54,383 nucleotides of DNA from Bradyrhizobium jicamae (GCF_001440395.1 NZ_LLXZ01000062.1:1-54383), one strand, 5' to 3'; shown: positions 18,051-26,641, counted from the stretch's first letter. Notes: generated by a model not told the origin, from the letters alone. Numbers and translations: made by a program.

Positions 18051-19625
18051 CTACTCCGCCATCTCCGCCGGCGTCGAGGGGCCGGCCAGCGGACGCTCCT
18101 CCATCGCAAGGATGCAAACCGCAGCACAGGCGAGCAGCGCTGTGGCGGCGCCGAAGACATAGCGGAACGCGGTGATCATGTCGGCGACAGGAATGGCATT
18201 CGCCGGTCCGCGATGCTCGCCGATCGAGATGCCTGCGCCCAGCGACATCAGCAGGATCGCGCTGAAGGCAGCGACCGCGAACGACGACATCAGGGCGCGG
18301 AAGAAATTCATCGCACCCGTCACGGTGCCGATCTGCGGACGCGCCACCGAGTTCTGCAGCGAGACCACGCTGACCGGGAAAGTCGTGCCGAGCCCGAGCG
18401 CAAACAGCGACAGGACGATCAGCAAGCCCCACAGCGGCAGCGTCGTCACGGTCAGCACCATGCCGAAGGTGGTCGACACCAACGTTCCGGCGATCGCAAC
18501 GCGCTTGTAGTGCCTGGCGCGCGCCATGGTCCGCCCGGCGATCGCCGCGCCACAGGTGGAGATCGCAGCGAGCGGGATCAGTGCCAGTCCCGCCTCGCTG
18601 GCCGTGAGATGGTAGACGACCTCGTAATAGAGCGGCAGATGTACGGTCAGCCCGGTGATGGCGCCCAGCGCACAGGCGCCGGCCACGATGGCATAAGGCA
18701 CCACCGACCCACCGAGCAGCGACAGCGGCAGGAACGGCTCCTCGGCGTTGCGCGCGTGCCAGACAAAGGCGAACGCCAGCGCGACCGACGCGCCGATCAT
18801 CGCCATGATCGCAGGCGACAGCCAGGCGTAGCGGTTGCCGCCCCAGGTCAGCACCAGCATGACCACGACGGCGGCGGCCATCAGCAGCAGTCCGCCGAGC
18901 CAGTCGACCTTGCGGCGGCGGTGGAACACCGGGATCTTGCCCATCTTGGGCAACAGCAGGAACAGCGCACCGACGGCGAGCGGCACGTTGATCCAGAAGA
19001 TCATCGACCAGTGAAGATGCTCGGCGAACACGCCGCCGAGCACAGGGCCCAACAGGCCCGCCGTCATCCAGACGCCGCTGAAATAGGCCTGGTATTTGCC
19101 GCGCTCGCGCGGTGAGACCACGTCGGAAATCACGGTCTGCACCACCGGCATGATGCCGCCGCCGCCGAGCCCCTGCAGGCCGCGCGCGAGAATGAGCACC
19201 GTCATGTTCGGTGCCACCGCGCACAGGATCGAGCCGGCGGTGAACAAGACAAGCGAAACCGTGATCATGACGCGGCGGCCGTAGATGTCGCTCAGCGTGC
19301 CGAACACGGGGGCTACCGCGGTGGAGGCCAAAAGATAGGCCGTGATCACCCAGGACAGGCTGCTGACGTCATTGAACTGGCGGCCGATGGTCGGCAGCGC
19401 CGTCGCCACGATGGTCTGGTCGAGGGCGGCCAGGAACATCGTCAGCAACAGGCTCATCAGGATGGTGCGGACCTCGTCCTGGCTCAGCGGCGCAGGCGGC
19501 GCGAGCGGCGGCGCATCGCTGACATCCATGACCTCGGTCGTGATGTGCGAAAGCTCTTGGCCAATATCCTCAGGCAATGTCGTCGGGTCGGCGGGCTCGC
19601 GGCCCAGCCGCTGGTGCTGGTTCAT
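18051..19625 (-). CDS. MFS multidrug exporter, DHA2 (EmrB/QacA) family
   Basis: Proton-driven drug exporter of the inner membrane with 14 predicted helices. Motif A after TM2 appears as GTLSDIYGRRVMIT; the TM1 signature LDQTIVATALPTI and the motif C region GLLGPVLGGVF in TM5 are typical of DHA2 antiporters. A Pro-rich cytoplasmic arm of about 50 residues precedes TM1. ATG 19625 is chosen because the preceding codons look non-coding, although an in-frame ATG at 19529 is also possible. No membrane-fusion partner (EmrA) or TetR regulator is adjacent, so it probably works alone. Confidence 0.88.
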   Translation of the reverse strand: MNQHQRLGREPADPTTLPEDIGQELSHITTEVMDVSDAPPLAPPAPLSQDEVRTILMSLLLTMFLAALDQTIVATALPTIGRQFNDVSSLSWVITAYLLASTAVAPVFGTLSDIYGRRVMITVSLVLFTAGSILCAVAPNMTVLILARGLQGLGGGGIMPVVQTVISDVVSPRERGKYQAYFSGVWMTAGLLGPVLGGVFAEHLHWSMIFWINVPLAVGALFLLLPKMGKIPVFHRRRKVDWLGGLLLMAAAVVVMLVLTWGGNRYAWLSPAIMAMIGASVALAFAFVWHARNAEEPFLPLSLLGGSVVPYAIVAGACALGAITGLTVHLPLYYEVVYHLTASEAGLALIPLAAISTCGAAIAGRTMARARHYKRVAIAGTLVSTTFGMVLTVTTLPLWGLLIVLSLFALGLGTTFPVSVVSLQNSVARPQIGTVTGAMNFFRALMSSFAVAAFSAILLMSLGAGISIGEHRGPANAIPVADMITAFRYVFGAATALLACAAVCILAMEERPLAGPSTPAEMAE

Positions 19626-19787
19626 GTCGGACGTAATATTCTTCTGCGCGGCCAAACCCGCCGAGATGGAATCGCCATATGCGAGGCACTCTAGAGGGCA
19701 AACTTCTCTCGCGGCAGACATGTGCGCGCATGGGAGCATCCCGCGCAGGGACCATCGCGTTTCCGTGAAGGGTTCAGGGATTTACGC

Positions 19788-20303
19788 TCAGGCTTTCGGC
19801 CGCTTCTTCAGCCGCGCCCGCTTCGGCAACAGCGCCGGCCATTGCACGATGTGATCTTCCAGATCTTCATCGGGGATCTCGTCCTCGGTGCCCTGCACCC
19901 TCCCGCGCACAGAAACGCCGGCTTCGTGCACGGTATTGGGATCGCCGGAAATCAGCGGGTGCCACCAGTAGAGATCGCGCCCCTCGGCGACCAGCTTGTA
20001 ACCGCAGCTCGGCGGCAGCCAGTTCAGGGTGCGGACGTTCTCGGGCGTCAGGCGGACGCAATCGGGAACCTTGTCGGAACGGTTCGGGTAGTCCTTGCAG
20101 GCGCATAGCCCGGAATCGAGCAATTTGCAGGAAACGTGGGTGAAATAGATCTTCCCGGTGTCCTCGTCCTCGAGCTTCTCCAGGCAGCAGCGCGCGCAGC
20201 CGTCGCACAGGCTTTCCCATTCGGCGTTGGACATCTCCTCCAACGTCTTGGTTTTCCAGAAGAATCCCTCTTGGGTCGAGGGTCGCTTGGGCGGCGCGGT
20301 CAT
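19788..20303 (-). CDS. YcgN-family cysteine-cluster protein (UPF0260)
   Basis: A 171-residue protein of the YcgN/UPF0260 family with the conserved Cys clusters [18 protein letters not shown] and CKDYPNR, then VPDCVRL and SCGYKL. Such CxxCxxCC proteins are thought to bind a metal or iron-sulfur cluster; the biochemical role is unknown. ATG 20303 gives the family start ([20 protein letters not shown]). An ATG at 20342 would add 13 atypical residues. It is divergent from the penicillin-binding protein gene. Confidence 0.88.
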   Translation of the reverse strand: MTAPPKRPSTQEGFFWKTKTLEEMSNAEWESLCDGCARCCLEKLEDEDTGKIYFTHVSCKLLDSGLCACKDYPNRSDKVPDCVRLTPENVRTLNWLPPSCGYKLVAEGRDLYWWHPLISGDPNTVHEAGVSVRGRVQGTEDEIPDEDLEDHIVQWPALLPKRARLKKRPKA

Positions 20304-20442
20304 GAAGTCGGTTGGTTTCCGGGTCGGGTTCGGCTGTGGCACATCTAGTGGGTCCGGAGACCAGCGCGCAAGCCGGCCGGCAACAGGGGCAAAAAAGCTG
20401 GGACGGCGTTAGGGCTGACCACCAAAATGGTGAGCGGGAGCA

Positions 20443-22884
20443 TTGGTTTATGGTCCCCGCTCGGATAGAACAAATGTGAGTCCCCAAGGCGCGAGAGCGA
20501 GCCGTAAAAGCGCCTTGGGTTTGCCGCAACATGAAAGCAAGACGTCTCGACAGCGCCCGGACCGGGTGCGTGAGCGTTTCGAACGACCAAGGGTCCCGGT
20601 GCGCCAGATCGTACCTCCGCATGTGAAGCAGAAGATCCGGAACTTCTTTCTGGATCTGGACGCGCGTATCGACTCGACGCTGTTCTCGTCGGGCAAGGGC
20701 CTGCGCGAGCTGTACGAGCGTTACTCCACCTTCATGGACCGCTTCTATGTCGGCCGCTGGAAGCGCTGGGTCTTCATCGAGCCGTTTTCGGAAGCGGCCA
20801 CCCTGGGCCTCGCCGGCCTAATCGTGATGCTGGCGCTGGCGATCCCGGCGTTTCGCGAAACCTCCGACGACGACTGGCTGAAGAAATCCGATCTGGCGGT
20901 GTCGTTTCTCGACCGTTACGGCAATCCGATCGGCAGCCGCGGCATCAAGCACAACGATTCGATCCCGCTGGAAGATTTTCCGGACAACCTGATCAAGGCG
21001 ACGCTCGCCACCGAGGACCGCCGCTTCTACGACCATTTCGGCATCGACATCCCCGGCACCGCGCGCGCGCTCGTCACCAACGCGCAGGCCGGCGGCGTGC
21101 GCCAGGGCGGTTCGTCGATCACGCAGCAATTGGCGAAGAACCTGTTCCTCAGCAACGAGCGCACCATCGAGCGCAAGGTGAAGGAAGCATTCCTGGCGAT
21201 CTGGCTCGAGACGCGCCTGACCAAGAATGAAATCCTGAAACTCTATCTCGACCGCGCCTATATGGGCGGCGGCACCTTCGGCGTCGACGGCGCGGCGCAT
21301 TTCTACTTCAACAAGTCGGCGCGCGACGTCAATCTCGCGGAGTCGGCCATGCTGGCCGGCCTGTTCAAGGCGCCGACCAAATACGCCCCGCACATCAACC
21401 TGCCCGCCGCCCGCGCCCGCGCCAACATCGTGCTCGACAACCTCGTCGATGCCGGCTTCATGACCGAGGGACAGGTGTTCGGTGCCCGGCGCAATCCGGC
21501 GATGGCCGTCGACCGGCGCGACGAAAACTCACCGAACTATTACCTCGACTACGCCTTCGAAGAGATGCGCAAGCTGGTCGACACCTTCCCGAAATCCTAT
21601 ACCGAGCGCGTCTTCGTGGTCCGCGCCGCGATCGACATGACCGTGCAACGCGCCGCCGAGGAAACGGTCGAAAACCAGCTCCGCCAGTTCGGCCGCGACT
21701 ACCACGCGACCCAGGCTTCCGTCGTGGTCGCCGATCTCGACGGCGGCGTCCGTGCCATGGTTGGCGGCCGCGACTACGGCGCAAGCCAGTTCAACCGCGC
21801 GACCGACGCCTACCGGCAGCCCGGTTCGTCGTTCAAGCCCTATGTCTATGCCACGGCTCTGATGAACGGCTACAGTCCGACCTCGAAAGTGGTCGACGGG
21901 CCGGTCTGCATCGGCAACTGGTGCCCTCAGAATTATGGCCACAACTATTCCGGCTCGGTGACGCTGACGCAGGCGATCACCCGCTCGATCAACGTCGTGC
22001 CGGTCAAGCTCTCGATTGCGCTCGGCGGCAAGACGCCCAATCCGGCCAAGGCCGGCCGTGCCAAGATCACCGAAGTGGCGAGAAAGTTTGGCCTCACCGC
22101 GCCGCTGCCGGATACGCCGTCGATGCCGATCGGCTCGGACGAAGTCACCGTGCTCGAACACGCGGTCGCCTATGCGACCTTCCCGAACAGGGGCAAGTCG
22201 GCGAAACCTCACGCGGTGCTGGAAGTGCGCACCGGCGCCGGCGACCTGGTCTGGCGCTTCGACCGCGACGGCAAAAAGCCGGTGCAGGCCATCCCCGCCT
22301 CCGTCGCCGCCGACATGTCGGAAATGATGAGCCATGTCGTCAGCGAAGGCACCGCCCGCCGCGCCGCGATCGATGGCATCCCGACCGCGGGCAAGACCGG
22401 CACCACCAACGCCTACCGCGACGCCTGGTTCGTCGGTTTCACCGGCAACTTCACCTGCGCGGTCTGGTACGGCAACGACGACTATTCGCCGACCAACCGC
22501 ATGACCGGTGGTTCGCTGCCGGCGCAAACCTGGCACGACATCATGGTCGTTGCGCATCAGGGCGTCGAGGTGAAGGAAATCCCCGGCTTCGGCATGGGCA
22601 CGAAGCTGCCGCAGCCCGCCCAGTCCGCCAGCGCCGCGGCCAGCGGCGCGGCACGGGTGCTGGATACCAAGCCGGGGCCGCCGCCGGTATTGACCAGGCG
22701 CGGCGCGGATATTCTGGTACGCGTCGAAAAGCTGCTCGACGAGGCCGGCAAAGTCGCAGGCAAGACTTCGTCCAACGACCAGAAGCAGCCGGCGAAGCCG
22801 GTCAACTCCGGCGCGCTGGCGTTTCCGGAGAATTATATCGCAGCCGCCGGCGACCAGCCTGCACCGGCGCAGCGGAAGAATTAA
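20443..22884 (+). CDS. Bifunctional penicillin-binding protein (PBP1 family)
   Basis: Class A PBP that polymerises and cross-links peptidoglycan. A basic cytoplasmic arm precedes one TM helix (LGLAGLIVMLALAIPAF). The GT51 domain has catalytic Glu191 in TEDRRFYDHFGID plus RQGGSSITQQLAKNLFL. The transpeptidase domain has SxxK with Ser462 and Lys465 (GSSFKPY), SIN at 515-517 and KTGT at 651-654. The C-terminal tail is Pro/Ala-rich. At 813 residues it is of usual size. The TTG at 20443 gives the longest frame; GTG codons at 20476, 20566 and 20598 are alternatives, and only the arm is affected. Two small DUF genes follow in the same direction. Confidence 0.9.
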   Translation: MVYGPRSDRTNVSPQGARASRKSALGLPQHESKTSRQRPDRVRERFERPRVPVRQIVPPHVKQKIRNFFLDLDARIDSTLFSSGKGLRELYERYSTFMDRFYVGRWKRWVFIEPFSEAATLGLAGLIVMLALAIPAFRETSDDDWLKKSDLAVSFLDRYGNPIGSRGIKHNDSIPLEDFPDNLIKATLATEDRRFYDHFGIDIPGTARALVTNAQAGGVRQGGSSITQQLAKNLFLSNERTIERKVKEAFLAIWLETRLTKNEILKLYLDRAYMGGGTFGVDGAAHFYFNKSARDVNLAESAMLAGLFKAPTKYAPHINLPAARARANIVLDNLVDAGFMTEGQVFGARRNPAMAVDRRDENSPNYYLDYAFEEMRKLVDTFPKSYTERVFVVRAAIDMTVQRAAEETVENQLRQFGRDYHATQASVVVADLDGGVRAMVGGRDYGASQFNRATDAYRQPGSSFKPYVYATALMNGYSPTSKVVDGPVCIGNWCPQNYGHNYSGSVTLTQAITRSINVVPVKLSIALGGKTPNPAKAGRAKITEVARKFGLTAPLPDTPSMPIGSDEVTVLEHAVAYATFPNRGKSAKPHAVLEVRTGAGDLVWRFDRDGKKPVQAIPASVAADMSEMMSHVVSEGTARRAAIDGIPTAGKTGTTNAYRDAWFVGFTGNFTCAVWYGNDDYSPTNRMTGGSLPAQTWHDIMVVAHQGVEVKEIPGFGMGTKLPQPAQSASAAASGAARVLDTKPGPPPVLTRRGADILVRVEKLLDEAGKVAGKTSSNDQKQPAKPVNSGALAFPENYIAAAGDQPAPAQRKN

Positions 22885-22907
22885 TAGGCATGATGCGGCA
22901 GAACCTT

Positions 22908-22995
22908 AACCGGCTTTCCTCGGAACAGATGCGAAGCGCCTGTGCCGACATGCTCAAGCAGAAAGATGCGCTTCGCCTTTCGGATGAAGCCGGTT
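22908..22995. repeat. Nested 88-bp inverted repeat
   Basis: Two perfect 9-bp stems are nested: AACCGGCTT (22908-22916) with AAGCCGGTT (22987-22995), and inside it GCGAAGCGC (22931-22939) with GCGCTTCGC (22968-22976). It would form a long hairpin in RNA between the PBP and DUF1214 genes. It may be a mosaic intergenic element, an mRNA stabiliser or a processing site. A 39-codon frame crosses it but is probably incidental. Confidence 0.6.
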
Positions 22996-23036
22996 CAAGC
23001 GGAATCTGATGCCGTGAGATTTCGGAGCACTGGCCC

Positions 23037-23615
23037 GTGCGGCTGATCTTCATCACCTTGCTGGCGTTGGCGCTTGCCACGGCGGTCGGCCTCGGCTCGA
23101 CCTACATGACGGCGACGCGCGGCACCGATCTCGGCACGCTCACGATCGGCGCCTGGACGGCGCGGCCGAAGAGCGGCACTTCCGAGGTCGATCCCTATTC
23201 GCGCGCCTCGATTGCCCGCAGCGGCGAACTGCCTGTAGGCACCGGCGACGGCATCGCCTTTACGGCCACCACCGACGACAAGAAGAAGCCGCTCGACGGA
23301 CGCTGCGATGTCGTCGTCAGCGGGGTGACGCCGGCGGCCCGGTTCTGGACGCTGACGCTGTTCGATCGCAAGGGACATCTGGTCGCCAACTCGCTGCAGC
23401 GCTACGGCTTCACCAGCCAGGAAATCGTCCGCGGCTCCGACGGCGGGTTCGAGATCCGCGTCGCCGCGCGCTCACGCGCCGGAAACTGGCTGCCGACCGG
23501 CGGCATCGAACGCTACGCGCTGATGCTGCGGCTGTACGATACACCGGTGGGCGTTGCGACGCGGACGCAACGGGACGCGCCGATGCCTGCGATCTCCACG
23601 GTGAACTGCCCATGA
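23037..23615 (+). CDS. DUF1214 domain protein, exported
   Basis: A 192-residue protein starting with GTG at 23037. It has an N-terminal membrane/signal segment (IFITLLALALATAVGLGST) and a DUF1214 domain, recognised by FWTLTLFDRKGHLVAN, RYGFTSQ and AGNWLPTGG near the C terminus. DUF1214 usually occurs together with DUF1254, as here, where the next gene overlaps by four bases. The biochemical role is unknown. Location is predicted periplasmic, membrane-anchored. Confidence 0.85.
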   Translation: MRLIFITLLALALATAVGLGSTYMTATRGTDLGTLTIGAWTARPKSGTSEVDPYSRASIARSGELPVGTGDGIAFTATTDDKKKPLDGRCDVVVSGVTPAARFWTLTLFDRKGHLVANSLQRYGFTSQEIVRGSDGGFEIRVAARSRAGNWLPTGGIERYALMLRLYDTPVGVATRTQRDAPMPAISTVNCP

Positions 23616-24229
23616 TCCGGCTGATGTTCACCATCATTGCGGGCGTGCTGCTGGGCGGCGTGGTGCATCTCGTCAGCGTGCTGGCGCTGCCGCGGATTGC
23701 CACCCAGGACGCCTATTCGCGGCTGACGCCGATGACCAAGGAAAACGCCGTCACGGCGCTGCCGCTGGCCGAGCCCAACAACGCGCCGATGCCGTTCATG
23801 GACCCGGCCTTTGCGGTCGCGATCTGCCGCTACGACCTCAAGGATGGCCCGCTGAAACTCACCGTACCGGTCAGCCAGGCCTATACCTCGGTGTCGTTCT
23901 ACACGCGCAACGAGGTCGCCTACTACGCCATCAACGACCGCTCGGCCGGCCGCAAGGTGATCGAACTCGACTTGATGACGGAAGCGCAGCATTCCGAACT
24001 GCCGGAGGATGAGGAAGTCACCGCCGCCGACCGGCTGATCATCGATTCCCCGACCGTCACCGGCCTGATCGTGCTGAAGGCGCTGGCGCCGGAGCCCGGC
24101 CTGATGCCGCAGGCACAGGCCTCGCTCGCGGCATCGCGTTGCACGATCGAGACCGAGCCGCCGGCCAAGCAACCCGAGCCGGCGCCGCCCGCTCCGGCCC
24201 CTGCGCCAGCGCCGAAGGGCAAGCGCTGA
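23612..24229 (+). CDS. DUF1254 domain protein, membrane-anchored
   Basis: A 205-residue protein with an N-terminal membrane helix (LMFTIIAGVLLGGVVHLVSVL) and a DUF1254 domain (DAYSRL, DPAFAVAICRYDL, TSVSFYTRN). It ends in a Pro/Ala repeat tail with a basic C terminus (APAPAPKGKR). Its ATG overlaps the DUF1214 stop (ATGA), so the two are translationally coupled and probably form a complex. In larger proteins of this type DUF1254 and DUF1214 are fused. Confidence 0.85.
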   Translation: MIRLMFTIIAGVLLGGVVHLVSVLALPRIATQDAYSRLTPMTKENAVTALPLAEPNNAPMPFMDPAFAVAICRYDLKDGPLKLTVPVSQAYTSVSFYTRNEVAYYAINDRSAGRKVIELDLMTEAQHSELPEDEEVTAADRLIIDSPTVTGLIVLKALAPEPGLMPQAQASLAASRCTIETEPPAKQPEPAPPAPAPAPAPKGKR

Positions 24230-24238
24230 TCCAGGATT

Positions 24239-25450
24239 TTACAGGGCTTCAGCCACGACGGCGTCCGGCCGCGCTCTCGCCTGCAGGCGGGACACCGCCT
24301 CGGCCAGCGGAACGTCGGCCTGTGAGCCGTCGCGCTCGCGCAAGGTCACCCGGCCTTCCCTCATCTCGCGCCCGCCGACGATAGCCATCACCGGCACCGC
24401 CATTTCATGTGCCGCCACGATGCGCCGCGAAAGGGTATCGGCGCCGTCATAGGCGGCGGCCCTGATCCCGGCATTCTCGAACGCTGCCAGCACGTCCGCG
24501 CCGTATCCGGCCTGGTCTTTCGAGATCGGCGCAACCGCGACCTGGTCCGGCGACAGCCAGAACGGAAGCACGCCGCCATGGTGCTCGAGCAGGATCGCCA
24601 GCATGCGGCCGAGCGATCCGAAGATGGCGTGGTGGATCATCAGGGGCCTGGCGCGGCTGCCGTCGGGGGCGATGTAGGACGCCTCGAGCCGCTGCGGCAG
24701 CACGCCGTCGAGTTGCACCGTGCCGCACTGCCAGGATCGTCCCAGCCGATCGCGCAGCGCGAATTCCAGCTTCGGTCCGTAGAACGCGCCTTCGCCGGGA
24801 TTGATGTGAGGCACGAGGCCGCATTGCCGCGCGGCATCGCCGAGCTTCGCCTCCGACCAGTCCCACGTCGCGTCGTCGCCGGCGCGCACCGCCGGCCGCG
24901 TCGCCAGCGCCACCTCGTAGTCGGGAAAACCGAGCTCGCGATAGACCTCGCCCAGCAGGGCGATGAAGCACGCGACTTCGCCCTCCACGTCCTGCTCGCG
25001 GCAGAACACATGCGCGTCGTCCTGCTCGAAGGCGCGCGTCCGCATGATGCCGTGGAGCGAACCGGAAGGCTCATTGCGGTGACAGGAGCCGAACTCGGCA
25101 TAGCGGATCGGAAGCTCCCGCCACGAGCGCAGCCCCTTGTTGAAGATCTGCACGTGGCACGGGCACGACATCGGTTTCAGCGCCATCGCCAGTTCGCCGT
25201 CGTCGACCCGGAACATATGCTCGCTGAACTTGTCCCAGTGGCCGCTGCGGCCCCAGAACTCCTTTGGCAGCAGCTGTGGCGTCCGGACCTCGGCATAGCC
25301 GGCTCGGCGCATCTTGCTACGGAGATAGTCCTCCAGCACCCGGTAGAGCGCGTAGCCGCGCGGATGCCAGAACACCATGCCCGGCGCATCTTCCTGAAGG
25401 TGCCAGAGTTTGAGCTGTACACCGAGATTTCTGTGGTCGAGATCGTCCAT
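24239..25450 (-). CDS. Short threonyl-tRNA synthetase (catalytic and anticodon domains only)
   Basis: Charges tRNA-Thr with threonine. The 403 residues begin directly at the class II core (DHRNLGVQLKLWHLQEDAPGM); the TGS and editing domains (~240 residues) of ordinary ThrS are absent. Motif 2 (FGSCHRNEPSGSLHGIMRTR), the zinc ligands Cys (KPMSCPCH), His (DDAHVFC) and His (PLMIHHAIFGSL), and motif 3 (GSLGRMLAIL) are intact, followed by the anticodon-binding domain (PDQVAVAPIS.. to the end). It therefore looks active but unable to clear Ser-tRNA-Thr in cis. ATG 25450 has AAGGAA upstream. Upstream lie a Thr-rich leader peptide and a terminator, predicting induction on threonine or Thr-tRNA shortage. 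A full-length thrS presumably exists elsewhere. Confidence 0.93.
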   Translation of the reverse strand: MDDLDHRNLGVQLKLWHLQEDAPGMVFWHPRGYALYRVLEDYLRSKMRRAGYAEVRTPQLLPKEFWGRSGHWDKFSEHMFRVDDGELAMALKPMSCPCHVQIFNKGLRSWRELPIRYAEFGSCHRNEPSGSLHGIMRTRAFEQDDAHVFCREQDVEGEVACFIALLGEVYRELGFPDYEVALATRPAVRAGDDATWDWSEAKLGDAARQCGLVPHINPGEGAFYGPKLEFALRDRLGRSWQCGTVQLDGVLPQRLEASYIAPDGSRARPLMIHHAIFGSLGRMLAILLEHHGGVLPFWLSPDQVAVAPISKDQAGYGADVLAAFENAGIRAAAYDGADTLSRRIVAAHEMAVPVMAIVGGREMREGRVTLRERDGSQADVPLAEAVSRLQARARPDAVVAEAL

Positions 25451-25493
25451 GGCTTAAGTTCCTTTGCTGGGAAAAAGCGCGGACGGGACCATC

Positions 25494-25539
25494 AAAAACC
25501 GGAAAAGGCCCCGTCCGTCGCCGGCGGGGCCTTTTCTGG
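25494..25539 (-). terminator. Attenuator: intrinsic terminator in the thrS-like leader
   Basis: Stem of 12 uninterrupted pairs (GAAAAGGCCCCG / CGGGGCCTTTTC on the minus strand), extended by two pairs beyond one mismatch, with an 11-base loop and then five T residues (25494-25498). It sits between the leader peptide stop (25557) and the synthetase ATG (25450), so it must be read through for expression. A further segment, CGGACGGGACC (plus strand 25480-25490), can pair with the terminator's 3' arm and may form a competing structure. Confidence 0.85.
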
Positions 25540-25556
25540 GTGAAGTACGCTTCTCT

Positions 25557-25634
25557 CTAGCGCGCGCAACCAGCAGGCGATCCGCCGTAAGCGGTCGTGG
25601 TGGTGGTCAATGCGGCTGCGCGAAGCATATTCAT
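25557..25634 (-). CDS. Threonine leader peptide (25 aa) of the thrS-like gene
   Basis: ATG 25634 to TAG 25557 encodes 25 residues, MNMLRAAAL-TTTTT-AYGGS and so on. The five consecutive Thr codons (ACC ACC ACC ACG ACC, 25607 down to 25593) are followed 54-99 bases later by an intrinsic terminator. This is the standard design of ribosome-mediated transcription attenuation: stalling at Thr codons when charged tRNA-Thr is scarce would favour an antiterminator. No Shine-Dalgarno is present, and the promoter spacing suggests the transcript begins at the AUG itself. Confidence 0.85.
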   Translation of the reverse strand: MNMLRAAALTTTTTAYGGSPAGCAR

Positions 25635-25640
25635 GCGCCG

Positions 25641-25669
25641 TATATGGCGGCAAAACGCTCAGGCGTCAA
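25641..25669 (-). promoter_or_regulatory. Predicted sigma-70 type promoter for the Thr leader
   Basis: On the minus strand TTGACG (25669-25664) is followed after 17 bases by CATATA (25646-25641). A start site seven bases past the -10 falls on the A of the leader ATG (25634), predicting a leaderless leader mRNA. The -35 is near-consensus, the -10 moderate. Confidence 0.6.
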
Positions 25670-25713
25670 CGCCGGCCGCCTGGCGTCGCGGAATATGGAT
25701 GATGCGCAAGAGC

Positions 25714-26568
25714 TCAACATTCTGTAGCGGACGGCCCGGCCTGGTGTTGACCGCAACGGCAGTTGTCGTAGTCCACGGGATCATGGCTGTTGAAGATCGT
25801 CACGACGTCGCCGTGATTGGCCTTGAGCGCCCGCAAGCGTTCCTGATTTTCGATGCGCATGGCGCGGTCCATGTCGGCGCGGCGCTGAAACATGCCGAGC
25901 ACCAGCGGCACCCGCGGCGAAGCCTGTATCTGACCATGGAAGAAATAGGCGTCGCCGGCGTGCAGCAGCCATTTGTCGCCGCTCCGCACGGCGATGCCGC
26001 AATGACCGAACGTGTGCCCGTGTAGCGGGATCATCAGAATATCGGGCTCACGGTCGCCAAGCGCGCGCACGCCCTTGAAGCCGAACCAGTCCTCGCCGCC
26101 CTCGCCGTAGAACGCCCATTGCGGACCATGCTTCCACTGGTCGGTGACGTAGCGGCCCTTCGGCGCAGGCACCGAGCGCGCCACCGCCATGTCGTGCTCG
26201 CGGCGATGGACGTGGACCCTGGCGTTCGGGAAATCCGGAATGCCGCCGGCATGATCGCGATCGAGATGCGTCAGCAACAGGTGCCGCACATCGGCGCGCG
26301 AATAGCCGAGCGCCTCCACTTGCCGGACCGCGGTCTCGGCCGGGTCGAGCCGCGGCGTCGTCTGCCGCACCCACTTGGGACCTAGCCGCGGCGGGTTGGC
26401 GATATCGTCGAGACCGATACCGGTATCGACCAGCGCCAGTCCGTCATTGGTCTCGATCAGCAGGCAATGACAGACCATGCGGGCGCGCTGAAAAATGCTG
26501 CCGGTGCCGTTCACCAGACGCCGGCCGATCGGGCACATGGTGCCGGTGTTGAGATGATGGACGCGCAT
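25714..26568 (-). CDS. MBL-fold metallo-hydrolase
   Basis: A 284-residue metallo-beta-lactamase-fold protein without signal peptide. The dinuclear zinc motif is THLDRDHAGG (HxDxDH, where most members have HxHxDH), with further ligands in IPLHGHTFGHCG and HAGDAYFF, and a late His in FNSHDPVD. The overall layout resembles quorum-quenching lactonases and related hydrolases, but substrate cannot be told. It is divergent from a LysR regulator 92 bp away, which is therefore the likely controller. Its 3' end lies 45 bp before the predicted Thr-leader promoter. Confidence 0.88.
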   Translation of the reverse strand: MRVHHLNTGTMCPIGRRLVNGTGSIFQRARMVCHCLLIETNDGLALVDTGIGLDDIANPPRLGPKWVRQTTPRLDPAETAVRQVEALGYSRADVRHLLLTHLDRDHAGGIPDFPNARVHVHRREHDMAVARSVPAPKGRYVTDQWKHGPQWAFYGEGGEDWFGFKGVRALGDREPDILMIPLHGHTFGHCGIAVRSGDKWLLHAGDAYFFHGQIQASPRVPLVLGMFQRRADMDRAMRIENQERLRALKANHGDVVTIFNSHDPVDYDNCRCGQHQAGPSATEC

Positions 26569-26624
26569 GACGATGTCTCCTCCAGATCAGGCGCCTTGCT
26601 TGCCATGTGCCGCATCATAGGTAA

Positions 26625-26641
26625 AATATCGATATTCGATA
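26625..26641. promoter_or_regulatory. Palindromic operator candidate between MBL and LysR genes
   Basis: A perfect 12-bp palindrome AATATCGATATT (26625-26636), extended by TCGATA, lies in the 92-bp divergent interval. It sits about 25 bp before the LysR ATG and is AT-rich in a GC-rich setting, as expected of a LysR-type binding site. This is inferred from position and symmetry. Confidence 0.5.

Noticed and set aside
22890..23009. 39-codon frame after the PBP gene
   Set aside because: It coincides with the nested inverted repeat, lacks a convincing Shine-Dalgarno, and has no recognisable family.
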